From assembly GCF_000215935.2 (NCBI RefSeq), contig NZ_AFNU02000004.1:248001-312000 (forward strand): DNA of 64,000 nucleotides, written 5' to 3'. Below, piece by piece: positions 29,780 through 39,192 of this stretch (position 1 is the stretch's first letter; every line of letters begins with the position of its first letter). Both the position numbers and the translations under genes were made by a program. A model generated the notes under the pieces. That model ran no database searches. It was given only the letters and a program-made list of their open reading frames with translations, and was not told the origin of the DNA. The DNA is from Haloplasma contractile SSD-17B. Lineage in GTDB: Bacteria; Bacillota_I; Bacilli_A; Haloplasmatales; Haloplasmataceae.

Positions 29780-29889
29780 AAGTTTGGAACTCCAAACAAA
29801 ATCTTATTATGGCGATCTAGTCATCCTAAGATGATCTCTGGGGAGAGATTAACTGTATGGAAACGGACACCATTTGGTGTCCGTTTTTT
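29780..29889 (+). ncRNA. Orphan structured sRNA candidate (~110 nt)
   Basis: Begins after a perfect consensus promoter and ends in a perfect intrinsic terminator (AAACGGACACC/GGTGTCCGTTT plus T6). Between them are hairpins GTTTGG-AACT-CCAAAC (29782-29797), TCATC-CTAA-GATGA (29821-29834) and ATCTCT-GGGG-AGAGAT (29834-29849), the last with an exposed G4 loop. There is no ORF with a ribosome site. It is not SRP RNA, 6S, tmRNA or RNase P. The next gene has its own preQ1 leader further down, so this is probably a separate RNA; a leader is the alternative. Confidence 0.65.
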
Positions 29890-29985
29890 ATATTCTCAGA
29901 AATAATCTATGAGTTTACACGCGGGTATGATATAATACCAATGTACTTTTATAAACTTCATTACACACAACTGGATAAAACCCAC

Positions 29986-30026
29986 ATGCAGTTCGCTAAA
30001 GACTCCTGCATTATCAAAAACTAGGT
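29986..30026 (+). promoter_or_regulatory. PreQ1-I riboswitch aptamer
   Basis: Stem TGCAG/CTGCA (29987-29991 with 30006-30010) encloses a TTCGCTAAAGACTC loop, followed by an A-rich tail TATCAAAAACTAGG that makes the preQ1-I pseudoknot. This is the class I preQ1 layout. The downstream gene is a queuosine precursor transporter, which supports it. TATAAT near 29932 with an extended TG is a probable -10. Confidence 0.82.
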
Positions 30027-30068
30027 GGTATGAAAACTTACTTTTTTCTTGTATGTAAGATTTCCGTT

Positions 30069-30104
30069 TTAGTATGCAATTTGGAGTATGTATACTAATT
30101 TTTT
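30069..30104 (+). terminator. Expression-platform terminator of preQ1 riboswitch
   Basis: TTAGTATGCA pairs with TGTATACTAA (one wobble), followed by T6, between aptamer and gene: transcriptional OFF control is likely. Confidence 0.8.
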
Positions 30105-30189
30105 AAACCCTACCTATATATTTAGTAGGTTTTTTATTTTTTTCAATAAAAATAATAAATATAAAGAAGTGAAAGGTTGGCGATTAAAT

Positions 30190-30945
30190 ATGCCTGTACA
30201 ATTATTTGAAATTTTATCACCCTTACCCAATGAAGTTATGTGGCTCATATTTGTACTTATAAATTTTGGTGCAATTACAGTATTCTATAAATTGTTTGGT
30301 AAAACTGGTCTACTTGTTTGGATTGGATTTGGTACTGTTATTGCTAACATACAAGTTACAAAAACAATTGAAATATTTGGCTTAACTGCTACACTAGGAA
30401 ACATTATGTATGGGACATTATTCTTGGTTACTGACGCTTTAGGAGAGAAATACGGCTATAAAGCTGCAAGAAAAGCAGTGTATCTAGGGTTTTTAACTTT
30501 GATTGCAACTGTAATAATTATGCAATACGCACTTGTTTTTAGTCCACTAAATGAAGGTTGGGCTTTGCCTGCGCATGAAGCATTAAAGGTTACATTTGGG
30601 TTTTTACCAAGAATTGCACTTGGTAGTTTAATTGCTTATATAATAAGTCAATTATTAGACGTTCATATATTTGCAAGAATCAAACGTCAATTCAATTCTA
30701 ATCAAAAGAATCAACTAATAAATGAAGGTCCTGTTAAAGGATTATGGATTCGAAATAACATTAGTACATTAATAAGTCAGTTTGTTGATTCAATCATCTT
30801 TGTTTCAATTGCCTTCTTAGGTGATATGCCATTTGATATATGGATTGAAATTTTAATAACCACGTACTTTATTAAGGTAATAGTAGCTGCACTCGATACA
30901 CCATTTGTTTACTGGATTCGAAATATTAAACCAATTGAAGACTAA
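30190..30945 (+). CDS. Queuosine precursor transporter (YhhQ family)
   Basis: Vitamin-uptake-type membrane transporter (COG1738, YhhQ/QPTR) that imports preQ1/preQ0 for queuosine tRNA modification. 251 residues with about six transmembrane helices; family signs are LTATLGNIMYGTLFLVTDALGEKYG, and IASLIAY-like ALGSLIAYIISQLLDVHIF and the C-terminal ALDTPFVYW. The ATG at 30190 is used because the longer frame runs back through the riboswitch terminator; the ribosome site is weak (GTGAAAGG, 13 bases). Regulated by the preQ1 riboswitch. Confidence 0.9.
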   Translation: MPVQLFEILSPLPNEVMWLIFVLINFGAITVFYKLFGKTGLLVWIGFGTVIANIQVTKTIEIFGLTATLGNIMYGTLFLVTDALGEKYGYKAARKAVYLGFLTLIATVIIMQYALVFSPLNEGWALPAHEALKVTFGFLPRIALGSLIAYIISQLLDVHIFARIKRQFNSNQKNQLINEGPVKGLWIRNNISTLISQFVDSIIFVSIAFLGDMPFDIWIEILITTYFIKVIVAALDTPFVYWIRNIKPIED

Positions 30946-31034
30946 TAAAGTGAATTTTAATGCAGATAGGAAAGTAAAATAACCAAATTATGTTATAATA
31001 ATAAGAAAGATTATAACAATGAGGTGTGTAAGTA

Positions 31035-31835
31035 ATGAAATACGAACAAGAATTATATGTAGCTAAACAAGCCGCTATACTAGCTGGTACAGAGATCATG
31101 AAAATTTATAATACAGAGTTTGATGTAGAAATGAAGGAGGATGAATCTCCTGTAACAAACGCAGATATTGCAGCGAATGAAATCATATTATCGAAGTTAA
31201 AAGAAAAATTCCCTAACTATGCTTACCTTTCTGAAGAAAGTGTAGATGATGTGTCTAGAATTGATGAGGATTTATGTTTTATAATAGATCCTATCGATGG
31301 TACAAAGGAATTCGTAAATCGTAATGGTGAATTCACCGTTAATATCGCACTAGCGTATAAAGGAGAAGTCGTTGTCGGTGTAATCTATGCACCTGTATTA
31401 GAAGAATTATACTATGCATCAAAAGAAAACGGTGCTTATAAAGTCAAAGAACGGGAAATCACGCAATTAAAGGTTTCTGATCGTGATAAAGATTTAAGAA
31501 TAGCGAAAAGTCGGTCACATGGTTCAGAATTAGTTGAGCAATTATTAAATGAAAATCGTAATAAAATATCAAAGGAATTTACTGTTGGATCTTCTCTTAA
31601 AGGCTGCTTCTTAGCGGCGGGTATAGTTGATAGCTTTTATCGCTTTGGAATGGGAACCAAAGAATGGGATGTCGCTGCAATGTCGATTATAGTTTTAGAA
31701 GCAGGTGGAGTATTTAAGGATTTAAATGGAGACTCTTTCAAATATAACAAAGAAGATGTTTATAATCGCAATGGCTATTATATACTAAATAAAGAAGAAA
31801 ATTTATTTGATTACAAGCACTTATTAAACAATTAA
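31035..31835 (+). CDS. cysQ: 3'(2'),5'-bisphosphate nucleotidase, CysQ-like
   Basis: Li+-sensitive phosphatase of the inositol monophosphatase superfamily, which converts PAP to AMP. 266 residues. Metal motifs: SEE in YLSEES, DPIDGTKEFVNRNGEFTVNIAL (CysQ-specific, versus WPLDGT in IMPases) and WDVAAMSIIVLEAGG. GAGGTG precedes the ATG. It sits between two riboswitch-controlled transporters and has no sulfate-assimilation genes next to it, although cysE/cysK are in the window. Confidence 0.92.
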   Translation: MKYEQELYVAKQAAILAGTEIMKIYNTEFDVEMKEDESPVTNADIAANEIILSKLKEKFPNYAYLSEESVDDVSRIDEDLCFIIDPIDGTKEFVNRNGEFTVNIALAYKGEVVVGVIYAPVLEELYYASKENGAYKVKEREITQLKVSDRDKDLRIAKSRSHGSELVEQLLNENRNKISKEFTVGSSLKGCFLAAGIVDSFYRFGMGTKEWDVAAMSIIVLEAGGVFKDLNGDSFKYNKEDVYNRNGYYILNKEENLFDYKHLLNN

Positions 31836-31870
31836 AAAAACGCTTTTAAAGATTAATATAAAAAAATATG

Positions 31871-31899
31871 TTGCATTACTTAATACTTTCCCTTATAAT
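31871..31899 (+). promoter_or_regulatory. Promoter of guanine riboswitch transcript
   Basis: TTGCAT (31871-31876), 17-base spacer, TATAAT (31894-31899). Confidence 0.8.
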
Positions 31900-31925
31900 T
31901 AGGGTGTCAATTGAATAATTGCATT

Positions 31926-31996
31926 AAAGTCGTATAACGTCGGTAATATGGTCCGAAAGTCTCTACCTACCAACCGTAAATTGGTAGACTACGCTT
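31926..31996 (+). promoter_or_regulatory. Purine (guanine-class) riboswitch aptamer
   Basis: P1 AAAGTCGTA/TACGCTTT, J1/2 TATAAC, P2 TCGG/CCGA with loop TAATATGG, J2/3 TCTCTACC, P3 TACCA/TGGTA with loop CCGTAAAT, and J3/1 GACTA. Cytosine at the position equivalent to C74 of xpt marks guanine/hypoxanthine rather than adenine specificity. It precedes a purine permease. Confidence 0.95.
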
Positions 31997-32079
31997 TGTG
32001 TTTGTATAAATACTTGTTTTTATGCGTTCTTTTATTTTTATTATTAGAACAAGAGACAAGTTCAACACTACTAGTAGTA

Positions 32080-32118
32080 AGGCTTTCGGAGAATGTATGT
32101 TCTTCGGGAGCCTTTTTT
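32080..32118 (+). terminator. Guanine riboswitch terminator
   Basis: AAGGCTTTCGGAGAA pairs (with wobbles) with TTCTTCGGGAGCCTT, followed by T7. Guanine binding should favour it. Confidence 0.9.
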
Positions 32119-32170
32119 TGATTTTAATGATGATTATTCCCAATAATAAAATTAAAGGGAGGATTTAGTT

Positions 32171-33532
32171 ATGTTTAAACTAAAAGAGAGAGGAACCACA
32201 ATAAAGCGAGAATTTATTGCTGGTTTAACAACATTTTTATCAATGGCTTATATTTTAGGTGTAAACCCTGGTATGTTATCAAACACAGGGATGGATTTTG
32301 GTAGAGTATTTACTGCTACTGCCATTGCAGCTATTTTTGGTACTTTAGTAATGGCATTAGTAGCTAACTATCCTGTAGCATTAGCTCCTGGTATGGGGAT
32401 GAACGCTTTTTTCACATTCACAATCTGTGTTAGTATGAATATTCCATGGCAACAAGCGTTAGCAGGAATATTTGTGTCAGGGATAATTTTTATGATCTTA
32501 TCGCTATCAGGTATAAGAGAGCAGGTTATAAATGCAATTCCACAAAATCTGAAATATGCTGTAGGGGCAGGTATTGGTCTTTTCATTGCATTTATTGGAT
32601 TTCAAGGTGCAGATATAATAGTAGGTGACGGGGCAACTTTAGTTAGATTAGGAGATTTAACTAATCCTGCGACGCTACTTGCAATCACAGGATTAGTTAT
32701 AACAATTATCTTATATGTGCTTCGTGTACCTGCTTCAATATTTATAGGGTTAGTAACCACGTCAATTATAGGGCTTATTACAGGACATATTGAGTTTCCT
32801 GAAACGGTTATTTCAGGTATTAAAGCACCGCACTTCTTTGAATTTATCAATGGATTTAGGCATGGTGAAGTGTTTTCAAATACACTATTCAAAGGAACAC
32901 CTGATGAATTCGTGGCCGTTCAAACGGTATTCTGGGATTTTAAATTTTACATTGTAATCTTCACTTTATTATTTATTGACTTCTTTGATACTGCAGGAAC
33001 ATTAGTTACAGTTGGTGAACGTGCAGGATTAATGAATAAAGATGGTAAATTAGATGATTCAGGAAGAGCTTTACTTGCGGATTCAACTGCTACTGTAGCT
33101 GGTGCAGTTGTTGGAACTTCATCAACAACATCATACATGGAATCCTTAGCTGGTATTGAAGCAGGAGGACGAACAGGGTTAACGTCTTTATTTACAGCAC
33201 TATTTTTCTTTATTGCTCTATTCTTCGCACCATTATTTGGTATTGTAACGTCAGCAGTTACTGCACCTGCATTAATAATGGTCGGGATTTTAATGACAAC
33301 ACAATTATCAAAGATTGAATGGGATGATTCTGCTGTCGCAATTTCAGCATTCTTAACAATCATCACGATGCCACTTGCATATTCGATAGCAGAAGGTATT
33401 GCAGTTGGATTCTTATTCTATCCAATTACGATGATTGCAACAAAGCGTGGTAAAGATGTAAGTATCCTAATGTATGTATTGTCAGTTGTGTTCTTGCTAT
33501 ACTTTATTTTATCAAATACAGTTTTAGCTTAA
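32171..33532 (+). CDS. pbuG: Guanine/hypoxanthine permease (AzgA/PbuG family)
   Basis: Purine base importer of 453 residues with ~12-14 membrane helices. It opens with REFIAGLTTFLSMAYILGVNPGML and has ALAPGMGMNAFFTFT and FIDFFDTAGTLVTVG, all hallmarks of the AzgA/PbuG (NCS2-like) branch. GGGAGG precedes the ATG. The guanine riboswitch in its leader agrees with guanine/hypoxanthine as substrate. A terminator follows the stop. Confidence 0.94.
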   Translation: MFKLKERGTTIKREFIAGLTTFLSMAYILGVNPGMLSNTGMDFGRVFTATAIAAIFGTLVMALVANYPVALAPGMGMNAFFTFTICVSMNIPWQQALAGIFVSGIIFMILSLSGIREQVINAIPQNLKYAVGAGIGLFIAFIGFQGADIIVGDGATLVRLGDLTNPATLLAITGLVITIILYVLRVPASIFIGLVTTSIIGLITGHIEFPETVISGIKAPHFFEFINGFRHGEVFSNTLFKGTPDEFVAVQTVFWDFKFYIVIFTLLFIDFFDTAGTLVTVGERAGLMNKDGKLDDSGRALLADSTATVAGAVVGTSSTTSYMESLAGIEAGGRTGLTSLFTALFFFIALFFAPLFGIVTSAVTAPALIMVGILMTTQLSKIEWDDSAVAISAFLTIITMPLAYSIAEGIAVGFLFYPITMIATKRGKDVSILMYVLSVVFLLYFILSNTVLA

Positions 33533-33552
33533 AGGGATAAGTAATTATATAT

Positions 33553-33586
33553 AACTCCTACATCTTAAAGGTGTGGGAGTTTTTTA
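33553..33586 (+). terminator. pbuG terminator
   Basis: AACTCCTACA pairs with TGTGGGAGTT (one bulge/wobble), followed by T5. Confidence 0.85.
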
Positions 33587-33611
33587 TATTTAATATTCTA
33601 TGTTCTAACAA

Positions 33612-33652
33612 AGAAAAAAGCGATCGATTATTAAAGTGAACGATCGCCTTTC
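33612..33652 (-). terminator. Terminator of helicase-nuclease gene
   Basis: GCGATCG (33619 on) and CGATCGC are perfect partners; on the minus strand the stem is followed by T6. Confidence 0.88.
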
Positions 33653-33698
33653 TTATGTTATTAAAATTAATGTAATTAAGAGCTAGCATATGTAAGCA

Positions 33699-36600
33699 CT
33701 ATTTGAGTAACTTGATAATTATACCTACTTCTTTTTCTTTATTAAGAAGCCAATTATAGTTCCATAAGCGGTAAATATTCCATTCTCGTTGTTGTAAGTA
33801 TTTATAGGAATCATAATCATACTCTACAATCTTTAAGTCTTGATTTGGTTCAATCTCATTACATTCAATAACGAGTTTATACACATTTTCATAAGTATCA
33901 TATATACCAATATCGACCCTGAAACTACCAACTCTCAGATTAGGAATCACTTTATATCGATCTTTATTAATTGCTGAACTCAAAGAGTTGATTATGTCAT
34001 TCTTTAACGCTGAATAATTTACGTCCGTTACCCTTGTATCCTTTATAGTCTGTTCCTCGTCAGAAGACAGTGAATTTAGAAGGGTCATAATTTGCTCATC
34101 TTGCTCCCCGGATGTATTTAAACATTCAACATATTTTACATATTTTTTGAATAAATAAGGCCCACGATTATCCTCGTTGATATTAAAATCACTTGCCATA
34201 CAAGATTTTACTACATATATTTTTCGCTTTGCTCTTGTAATTGCAACATTTAATCGGTTTTCACCACCAGCTTGAGAGAGTGACCCAAATTGGTTAACCA
34301 TTTTACCTTTTTTATTTTTAGCATAACCAATCGAGAATACGATAATGTCACGTTCATCTCCTTGTACGTTTTCAATGTTTTTTACAAATAAACTTTCATC
34401 TCTCTCGTCTTCTTCATTCCGTCTATCTAACTCATCTTTTAATACTGGATTATCACTTGATTTTTCAATGATTAGCTCTTCAATTAAGTCTTTCTGTTTT
34501 TTGTTAAAGGTAATAATACCAATACTTTCGTTATATTTTCGTTTAATTAAAACTGATTCTACAAGTGCAACTACTTCTAGAGCTTCTTCTTTATTTTGTT
34601 GGTTAGCCCATGTCCCCGTAGTTTGAATTAATTCAATAGGGAGTTCTAATTGTTTATTCATAGATGCGAACTTTAGTTTTCCGTTGTAGTAAGCGTGACT
34701 TGAATAATCAATTAATTCCTTATATAAAGAACGATAATGACTATCAAGCATAATATTTCGATATTTTCCTTTTGATGCATCTAATAGACTTTCGGCAATT
34801 AAGTTTTCTTCTGCTTCAATATACTCGTCATCATCCTCATCAAAGTCAATATACCGCTTACTAAAACTATGGAATGGTTTAAGTTGATGCTCGTCACCGG
34901 CAACAATCATAGATTTTGCGCGGTAAATAGAAGGAATTGACTTTTCAACAAATAACTGGGATGCCTCATCAAATATAACTAAATCAAACTGATTCTCTTT
35001 AATAGGTAATACTGACGACACGACATCCGGTGTCATTAGCATAACAGGATAAATTTGTTTAAGTAGTTCGAAATGTCGATTAAACATAACCCGAATTTGT
35101 TTATGACGTTTTAAATTGGCTTCATGATTTAATTTTAATATTTCTTTGTCAAACTCAGTATTAACTTGTTTAATTCGTTCATAGTAACTATTTATGATTA
35201 TATTAATACTATGAGTTGTTTTCTCGTTGAAAGATTGTTCAACATTATTAACCATTTGATCATGAGTGTTAATGAAGTCAAAGATGGAACTAAATTGTTG
35301 CCTGAATTTTTCAGAAAAAATAGTTTCAAACGTAAACATTAAAACCTTATAGGATACCTTGTTTTCAATGATATAATTTATAAGTCTTTCTAAATCTGAC
35401 TTATTATATAAAAGGTCAGTATTAATCTTCTCAACATTAATTTCCTGATTATAATTTAAAAGGTCATTTAAATAAAGTTCTTCTTCTTCGCTTAATTTTG
35501 ACTTATAAATATGAGACGTATATTTCCTAGTGATGAAATTTAATTTCTGTACTTTATTTCTGTAGTATGCATTCTCAAATATATAATGCTTTTGTTCTTT
35601 TGTATAGTCACTCGATTTAAGAAGCGTCAGTAACTTTTTGAGATTTTTATAATTGTCATCATATTTTAAATACTCTTTGTAGAATTTATATAAGTAAGGG
35701 GTTCTATGAAGTTCCATATATTGCAATTCATAATCATTCATCTCATCATATAAAGTTGATAGCGACTTTGTGATTAAATGGTATAATTCCTCATTATAGT
35801 TAAGATTATCAGAAGAATTACAGGTATTCGCTTCAATATATCGAGAGAGTAAAACTTTCCCATCCTTCTTCATTAATTCTGCATTACTATAGTCTTTTAT
35901 ACTTCTTAATAAAAACTGATAGAACTTACCTACTCCGTTATCAAAAGCTAATAATTCTTTTTCTTTATTAAAGAAATCAAGAATGGTATTGTTAACCTGT
36001 TCAAGTGAGCTATTACCATAATACCCAGTATTATTTTCACCATTAGAAGACCTATTCCCATAATAATTATGATACAAATGTGTTTTATTATGGTTATTGT
36101 ATAAGGTCTTTAAGAAAGCAAATGTATTTAAGATTTGATTGAAGAACCCTCTCTTGTCTGCTAAATCACTGACTAGCATCGCCATAGGGGAAAGTGTACC
36201 TAGCCGGTTTATAATGACATCAATGGCTGCTCTTTTTTCTGATACAACTAAAACCGATTTATTCTGATTAATGGCATTTGCTATGATATTTGATATTACC
36301 TGTGACTTACCCGTTCCTGGTGGTCCTTGAATTACTAGGTTTTTATCAAGTGAGTTACGCACTACTATACTTTGGGTAAAATCTAAATCATTTATTTTAA
36401 GAATATCATCTTCTTTATACCCACTTATTAAATCGTAATTGTTACTTCCGGTAAATAAGTTAACACCATCACCAAGGAGCATCTTGTGAAGGAGGCCTTC
36501 TTCATCTACAGATAGATTTGTGATAATATTTTGATAGTCATTGTAAATATGTAAATTTGTAATAGGGAAAATTGCTAAAATTGGATATCCCTTTACTTTA

Positions 36601-37706
36601 TAGTTATTATTAGATACTGTCTGATCAAATTCAACTTTGCTGATTGGTAGACAAGGTTCTAACTTCATCTCCTGGTCTAATTTCAACGCCAGTCCAAGAT
36701 TATTTAATAACCGATCACACTCGATTATTTGACCGGACATTGTTTTTGTTGACAATTCAAAATTAAACCCATTTAGATTTAGGTCATGATATGCGATATA
36801 AAGCATAATGATCATAGGGTTTATAATGGCATCTTCACGTTTCAGGTGAATTTCTAATGTATGTTTCTTTGTTTCAACGATTTCAACGGGAGTCATAATT
36901 AAGGGTGCCCTTACAGAATCCTTATCTCCTATTTTACCTTCTACAAATGGAAAACCAAAAAATAGTTCATTTTTGCCTGACTCTCTTATAATTGCGCGTT
37001 GTTCCTGTCTAATCAATAAGAAGTTTCGGTAACTCTTTTCTCTTTGGTTGTTATATTTTTCAACAAGAGAGAATAAAAGTTCGTGTATATCGCTAAAATT
37101 TTTGATTAACATTGTATTTGAGAGAATATATTCAAGGTTTGTTAATAATTCCTCACTCATTAACTCCTTATACTTCGATTCCCATATAAAATCACCTTGG
37201 TTCACATCGTCTTTTAGACCAGAGAATAAGTGATTTAAAACGTTAAGACTAAGACCAAAACTTTTTGTGATGAAATGAATAAAAGGATTTAGTTTTTTCA
37301 GGTAAGGATGTTTTTCAATATTAATCCCATCATCGATACTATTATTCGTAAAGGGTTCATTCTTCTTTAGTTCTGCAGTTATATTACCAATTTTACATAA
37401 TAAATCAATTCGACGTTCGTCGTCGGTATCAAGTTCCGGAATCATGTCTAAGGTTTCACTTATCAGTCCATTACGAACTAGATCTTTTATATCGTCTAGG
37501 TCTATATAGTTCAACTCTAACTTAATTTTATCATGTTCTTTTATAAAATCGTCGAGACTTGTGTCTGTATAAAAATTACTAATTTCTGTAAACAAGTCAA
37601 TCGCACGTCGTCTACTAGTTCTACCTAAAAAAAGTGTTCGCAATCGAGAGTTCACATTTAGTAATCGTTTCTTATAGTTTTCTAAAACAAATTTAGTTTG
37701 GTCCAT
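33699..37706 (-). CDS. Large SF1 helicase with DUF4011-like N-terminus and Vsr/PD-(D/E)XK-like nuclease tail
   Basis: 1335 residues. The N-terminal ~330 residues are DUF4011-like (RAPLIMTPVEI, NELFFGFPF). Upf1/Dna2-type SF1 helicase: Walker A GPPGTGKS at 461-468, Walker B LVIFDEAS near 910, then NVQGDERDIIVFS and GGENRLNVAITRAKR (motifs V/VI). A long insertion (~550-850) of Asn/Tyr-rich sequence splits the motor. The last ~80 residues look like a Vsr/MTES_1575 nuclease: FRVDIGIYD, VIECNE, YDYDSYKYL, EWNIYRLWNYNW. Such helicase-nuclease proteins are defence candidates. It is a single gene with a strong GGGAGG site and its own terminator; no toxin, methylase or other defence gene is adjacent. 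Confidence 0.85.
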   Translation of the reverse strand: MDQTKFVLENYKKRLLNVNSRLRTLFLGRTSRRRAIDLFTEISNFYTDTSLDDFIKEHDKIKLELNYIDLDDIKDLVRNGLISETLDMIPELDTDDERRIDLLCKIGNITAELKKNEPFTNNSIDDGINIEKHPYLKKLNPFIHFITKSFGLSLNVLNHLFSGLKDDVNQGDFIWESKYKELMSEELLTNLEYILSNTMLIKNFSDIHELLFSLVEKYNNQREKSYRNFLLIRQEQRAIIRESGKNELFFGFPFVEGKIGDKDSVRAPLIMTPVEIVETKKHTLEIHLKREDAIINPMIIMLYIAYHDLNLNGFNFELSTKTMSGQIIECDRLLNNLGLALKLDQEMKLEPCLPISKVEFDQTVSNNNYKVKGYPILAIFPITNLHIYNDYQNIITNLSVDEEGLLHKMLLGDGVNLFTGSNNYDLISGYKEDDILKINDLDFTQSIVVRNSLDKNLVIQGPPGTGKSQVISNIIANAINQNKSVLVVSEKRAAIDVIINRLGTLSPMAMLVSDLADKRGFFNQILNTFAFLKTLYNNHNKTHLYHNYYGNRSSNGENNTGYYGNSSLEQVNNTILDFFNKEKELLAFDNGVGKFYQFLLRSIKDYSNAELMKKDGKVLLSRYIEANTCNSSDNLNYNEELYHLITKSLSTLYDEMNDYELQYMELHRTPYLYKFYKEYLKYDDNYKNLKKLLTLLKSSDYTKEQKHYIFENAYYRNKVQKLNFITRKYTSHIYKSKLSEEEELYLNDLLNYNQEINVEKINTDLLYNKSDLERLINYIIENKVSYKVLMFTFETIFSEKFRQQFSSIFDFINTHDQMVNNVEQSFNEKTTHSINIIINSYYERIKQVNTEFDKEILKLNHEANLKRHKQIRVMFNRHFELLKQIYPVMLMTPDVVSSVLPIKENQFDLVIFDEASQLFVEKSIPSIYRAKSMIVAGDEHQLKPFHSFSKRYIDFDEDDDEYIEAEENLIAESLLDASKGKYRNIMLDSHYRSLYKELIDYSSHAYYNGKLKFASMNKQLELPIELIQTTGTWANQQNKEEALEVVALVESVLIKRKYNESIGIITFNKKQKDLIEELIIEKSSDNPVLKDELDRRNEEDERDESLFVKNIENVQGDERDIIVFSIGYAKNKKGKMVNQFGSLSQAGGENRLNVAITRAKRKIYVVKSCMASDFNINEDNRGPYLFKKYVKYVECLNTSGEQDEQIMTLLNSLSSDEEQTIKDTRVTDVNYSALKNDIINSLSSAINKDRYKVIPNLRVGSFRVDIGIYDTYENVYKLVIECNEIEPNQDLKIVEYDYDSYKYLQQREWNIYRLWNYNWLLNKEKEVGIIIKLLK

Positions 37707-38111
37707 ATTCTTACCTCCCTGTATATCCCTAAAAAAATAATGTAATAACGTAATGATTTCACATAAAAAAGTTATTCCTTAGACCATTTATTCTTTATTA
37801 TAAAGCTATATAGCTAATCTGTTAAAAGTAGTCTATATTCATTATATAAGAGTTTGCTAATATTTACCACAAATGATTTAAAATAACATAATAATACACT
37901 ATATAATATTATAGAAAAAATGTAGTGTATACTTTGTCTAAAAAAGTAAGTTAGCGAAAAGAATATAATTTATAATCAATCTATCCATTAACTATAATCC
38001 TTATACTAAAAGAGCTGTAGATTACTGAAGTAACAGTACTAAAGCGATTAGCAATTTATGACTTTAAGTAAAAAGAAAAGCAGACGTTAGATTGTCCACT
38101 TCATAATTTCT
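37707..38111. other. Intergenic region upstream of helicase gene
   Basis: No gene seen. An inverted repeat ATACACTA (37894-37901) / TAGTGTAT (37923-37930) flanks a TATAAT-like sequence, a possible operator over a promoter. Otherwise plain AT-rich sequence. Confidence 0.4.
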
Positions 38112-38957
38112 CTATGCAACTTCCTGAATAGATTGATGTTGTCTTGAGACTTTATTTTTAACTATATGCTTTTCCTTGTAGTACCAAGGAAGAAAGGCTA
38201 GTAAAAAGAATACTAACGCTACTGTCTCGAATGTAATTAATGTTAGAATATCTTGCTTTGGAAAGAAGGTTATTCCAGTCTTGTCGGGATCAACTAAAAA
38301 CAAATAATTCGAACCAAGAGCATAATTAATGAATAGTGTTGATATTGCAAAAACATTTAACCACAGGAATGAACGGATTAAAGATTGTTTATTAATTTTA
38401 TGACCGAGTACAACGATCATGTACATGATTATTAATACAATTCCTATATGGCCTATAAAAAATTGATAGTATCTAAAACGAGTCGGTCCAAAATCATAAT
38501 CATAGTTTGAAACTTTCAGAGCACTAGGTAAGAACAATGCAAGAGAAGAACCACAAAAAACCCAAAAATAAAGAACATCGAATAGTTTTTTGCTATTAAT
38601 AAATAACATAATACCTGCTAATACCATTGCAATTCCGCAAAGACTTAGTGGCAGGTCTTTTTGTATACTTGCCTGAATAGGGGCCTGTACTTTGTTTAAT
38701 GACTCTCTCATTTGCTCCCCTATATACGCATTATTCCATCCGTAGGACATTTGAGTAAGAATTATAACTGCAGCTATAACATATCGAACTATCTTTTCAT
38801 GTTTGTATTGTTGAATTTTCATTCTATATTTATATAAAATAAGTATAATGATCAACATAATAATTAAAGGAACTAAATGATCTAAACTGTAGTACTTAAA
38901 CGTGTAACCATCCTCAGGGTAACTAAAAAAGTTTGATAGTATATAGACCACATCCAT
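38112..38957 (-). CDS. TIGR02206/YwaF-like integral membrane protein
   Basis: 281 residues with about seven membrane helices. The N-terminal FKYYSLDHLVPLIIM, central DLPLSLCGIAMVLAG and RYYQFFIGHIGIVL match the TIGR02206 (YwaF) family pattern of unknown function, including the conserved Leu-Cys/His region. It is transcribed in the same direction as the helicase gene but 405 bases upstream, so linkage is doubtful. The start is followed by no strong ribosome site, so the first ATG is tentative. Confidence 0.8.
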   Translation of the reverse strand: MDVVYILSNFFSYPEDGYTFKYYSLDHLVPLIIMLIIILILYKYRMKIQQYKHEKIVRYVIAAVIILTQMSYGWNNAYIGEQMRESLNKVQAPIQASIQKDLPLSLCGIAMVLAGIMLFINSKKLFDVLYFWVFCGSSLALFLPSALKVSNYDYDFGPTRFRYYQFFIGHIGIVLIIMYMIVVLGHKINKQSLIRSFLWLNVFAISTLFINYALGSNYLFLVDPDKTGITFFPKQDILTLITFETVALVFFLLAFLPWYYKEKHIVKNKVSRQHQSIQEVA

Positions 38958-39157
38958 CCACCGCCCATTCTATTAGATTCGTCTAAATTTTAACTGTAGT
39001 TATTAATTTATATCTGTATACTAGCTTAGATTTAACCTATACTTATCATTGTATTCATACTAGAATTATAACTAAAAAATAAAAGAAAAGCAATTTTATA
39101 TAGAGTGTTAACAGAAACTTAAAGATTAGTTTCATAGTTTAAGAAAGAATATAACTA

Positions 39158-39186
39158 TTGACTTATAGTAAATTTTAGTGTAAGAT
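39158..39186 (+). promoter_or_regulatory. Uracil permease promoter
   Basis: TTGACT (39158-39163), 17-base spacer, TAAGAT (39181-39186); +1 near 39193. Confidence 0.75.
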
Positions 39187-39192
39187 ACTAAA

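Noticed and set aside
29780-29889. 6S, tmRNA, RNase P or known riboswitch assignment for the sRNA candidate
   Set aside because: None of their core motifs or lengths fit; left unassigned.
30088-30189. N-terminal extension of the queuosine precursor transporter
   Set aside because: The extension runs through the terminator of the preQ1 riboswitch and has no ribosome site; the ATG at 30190 fits the family.
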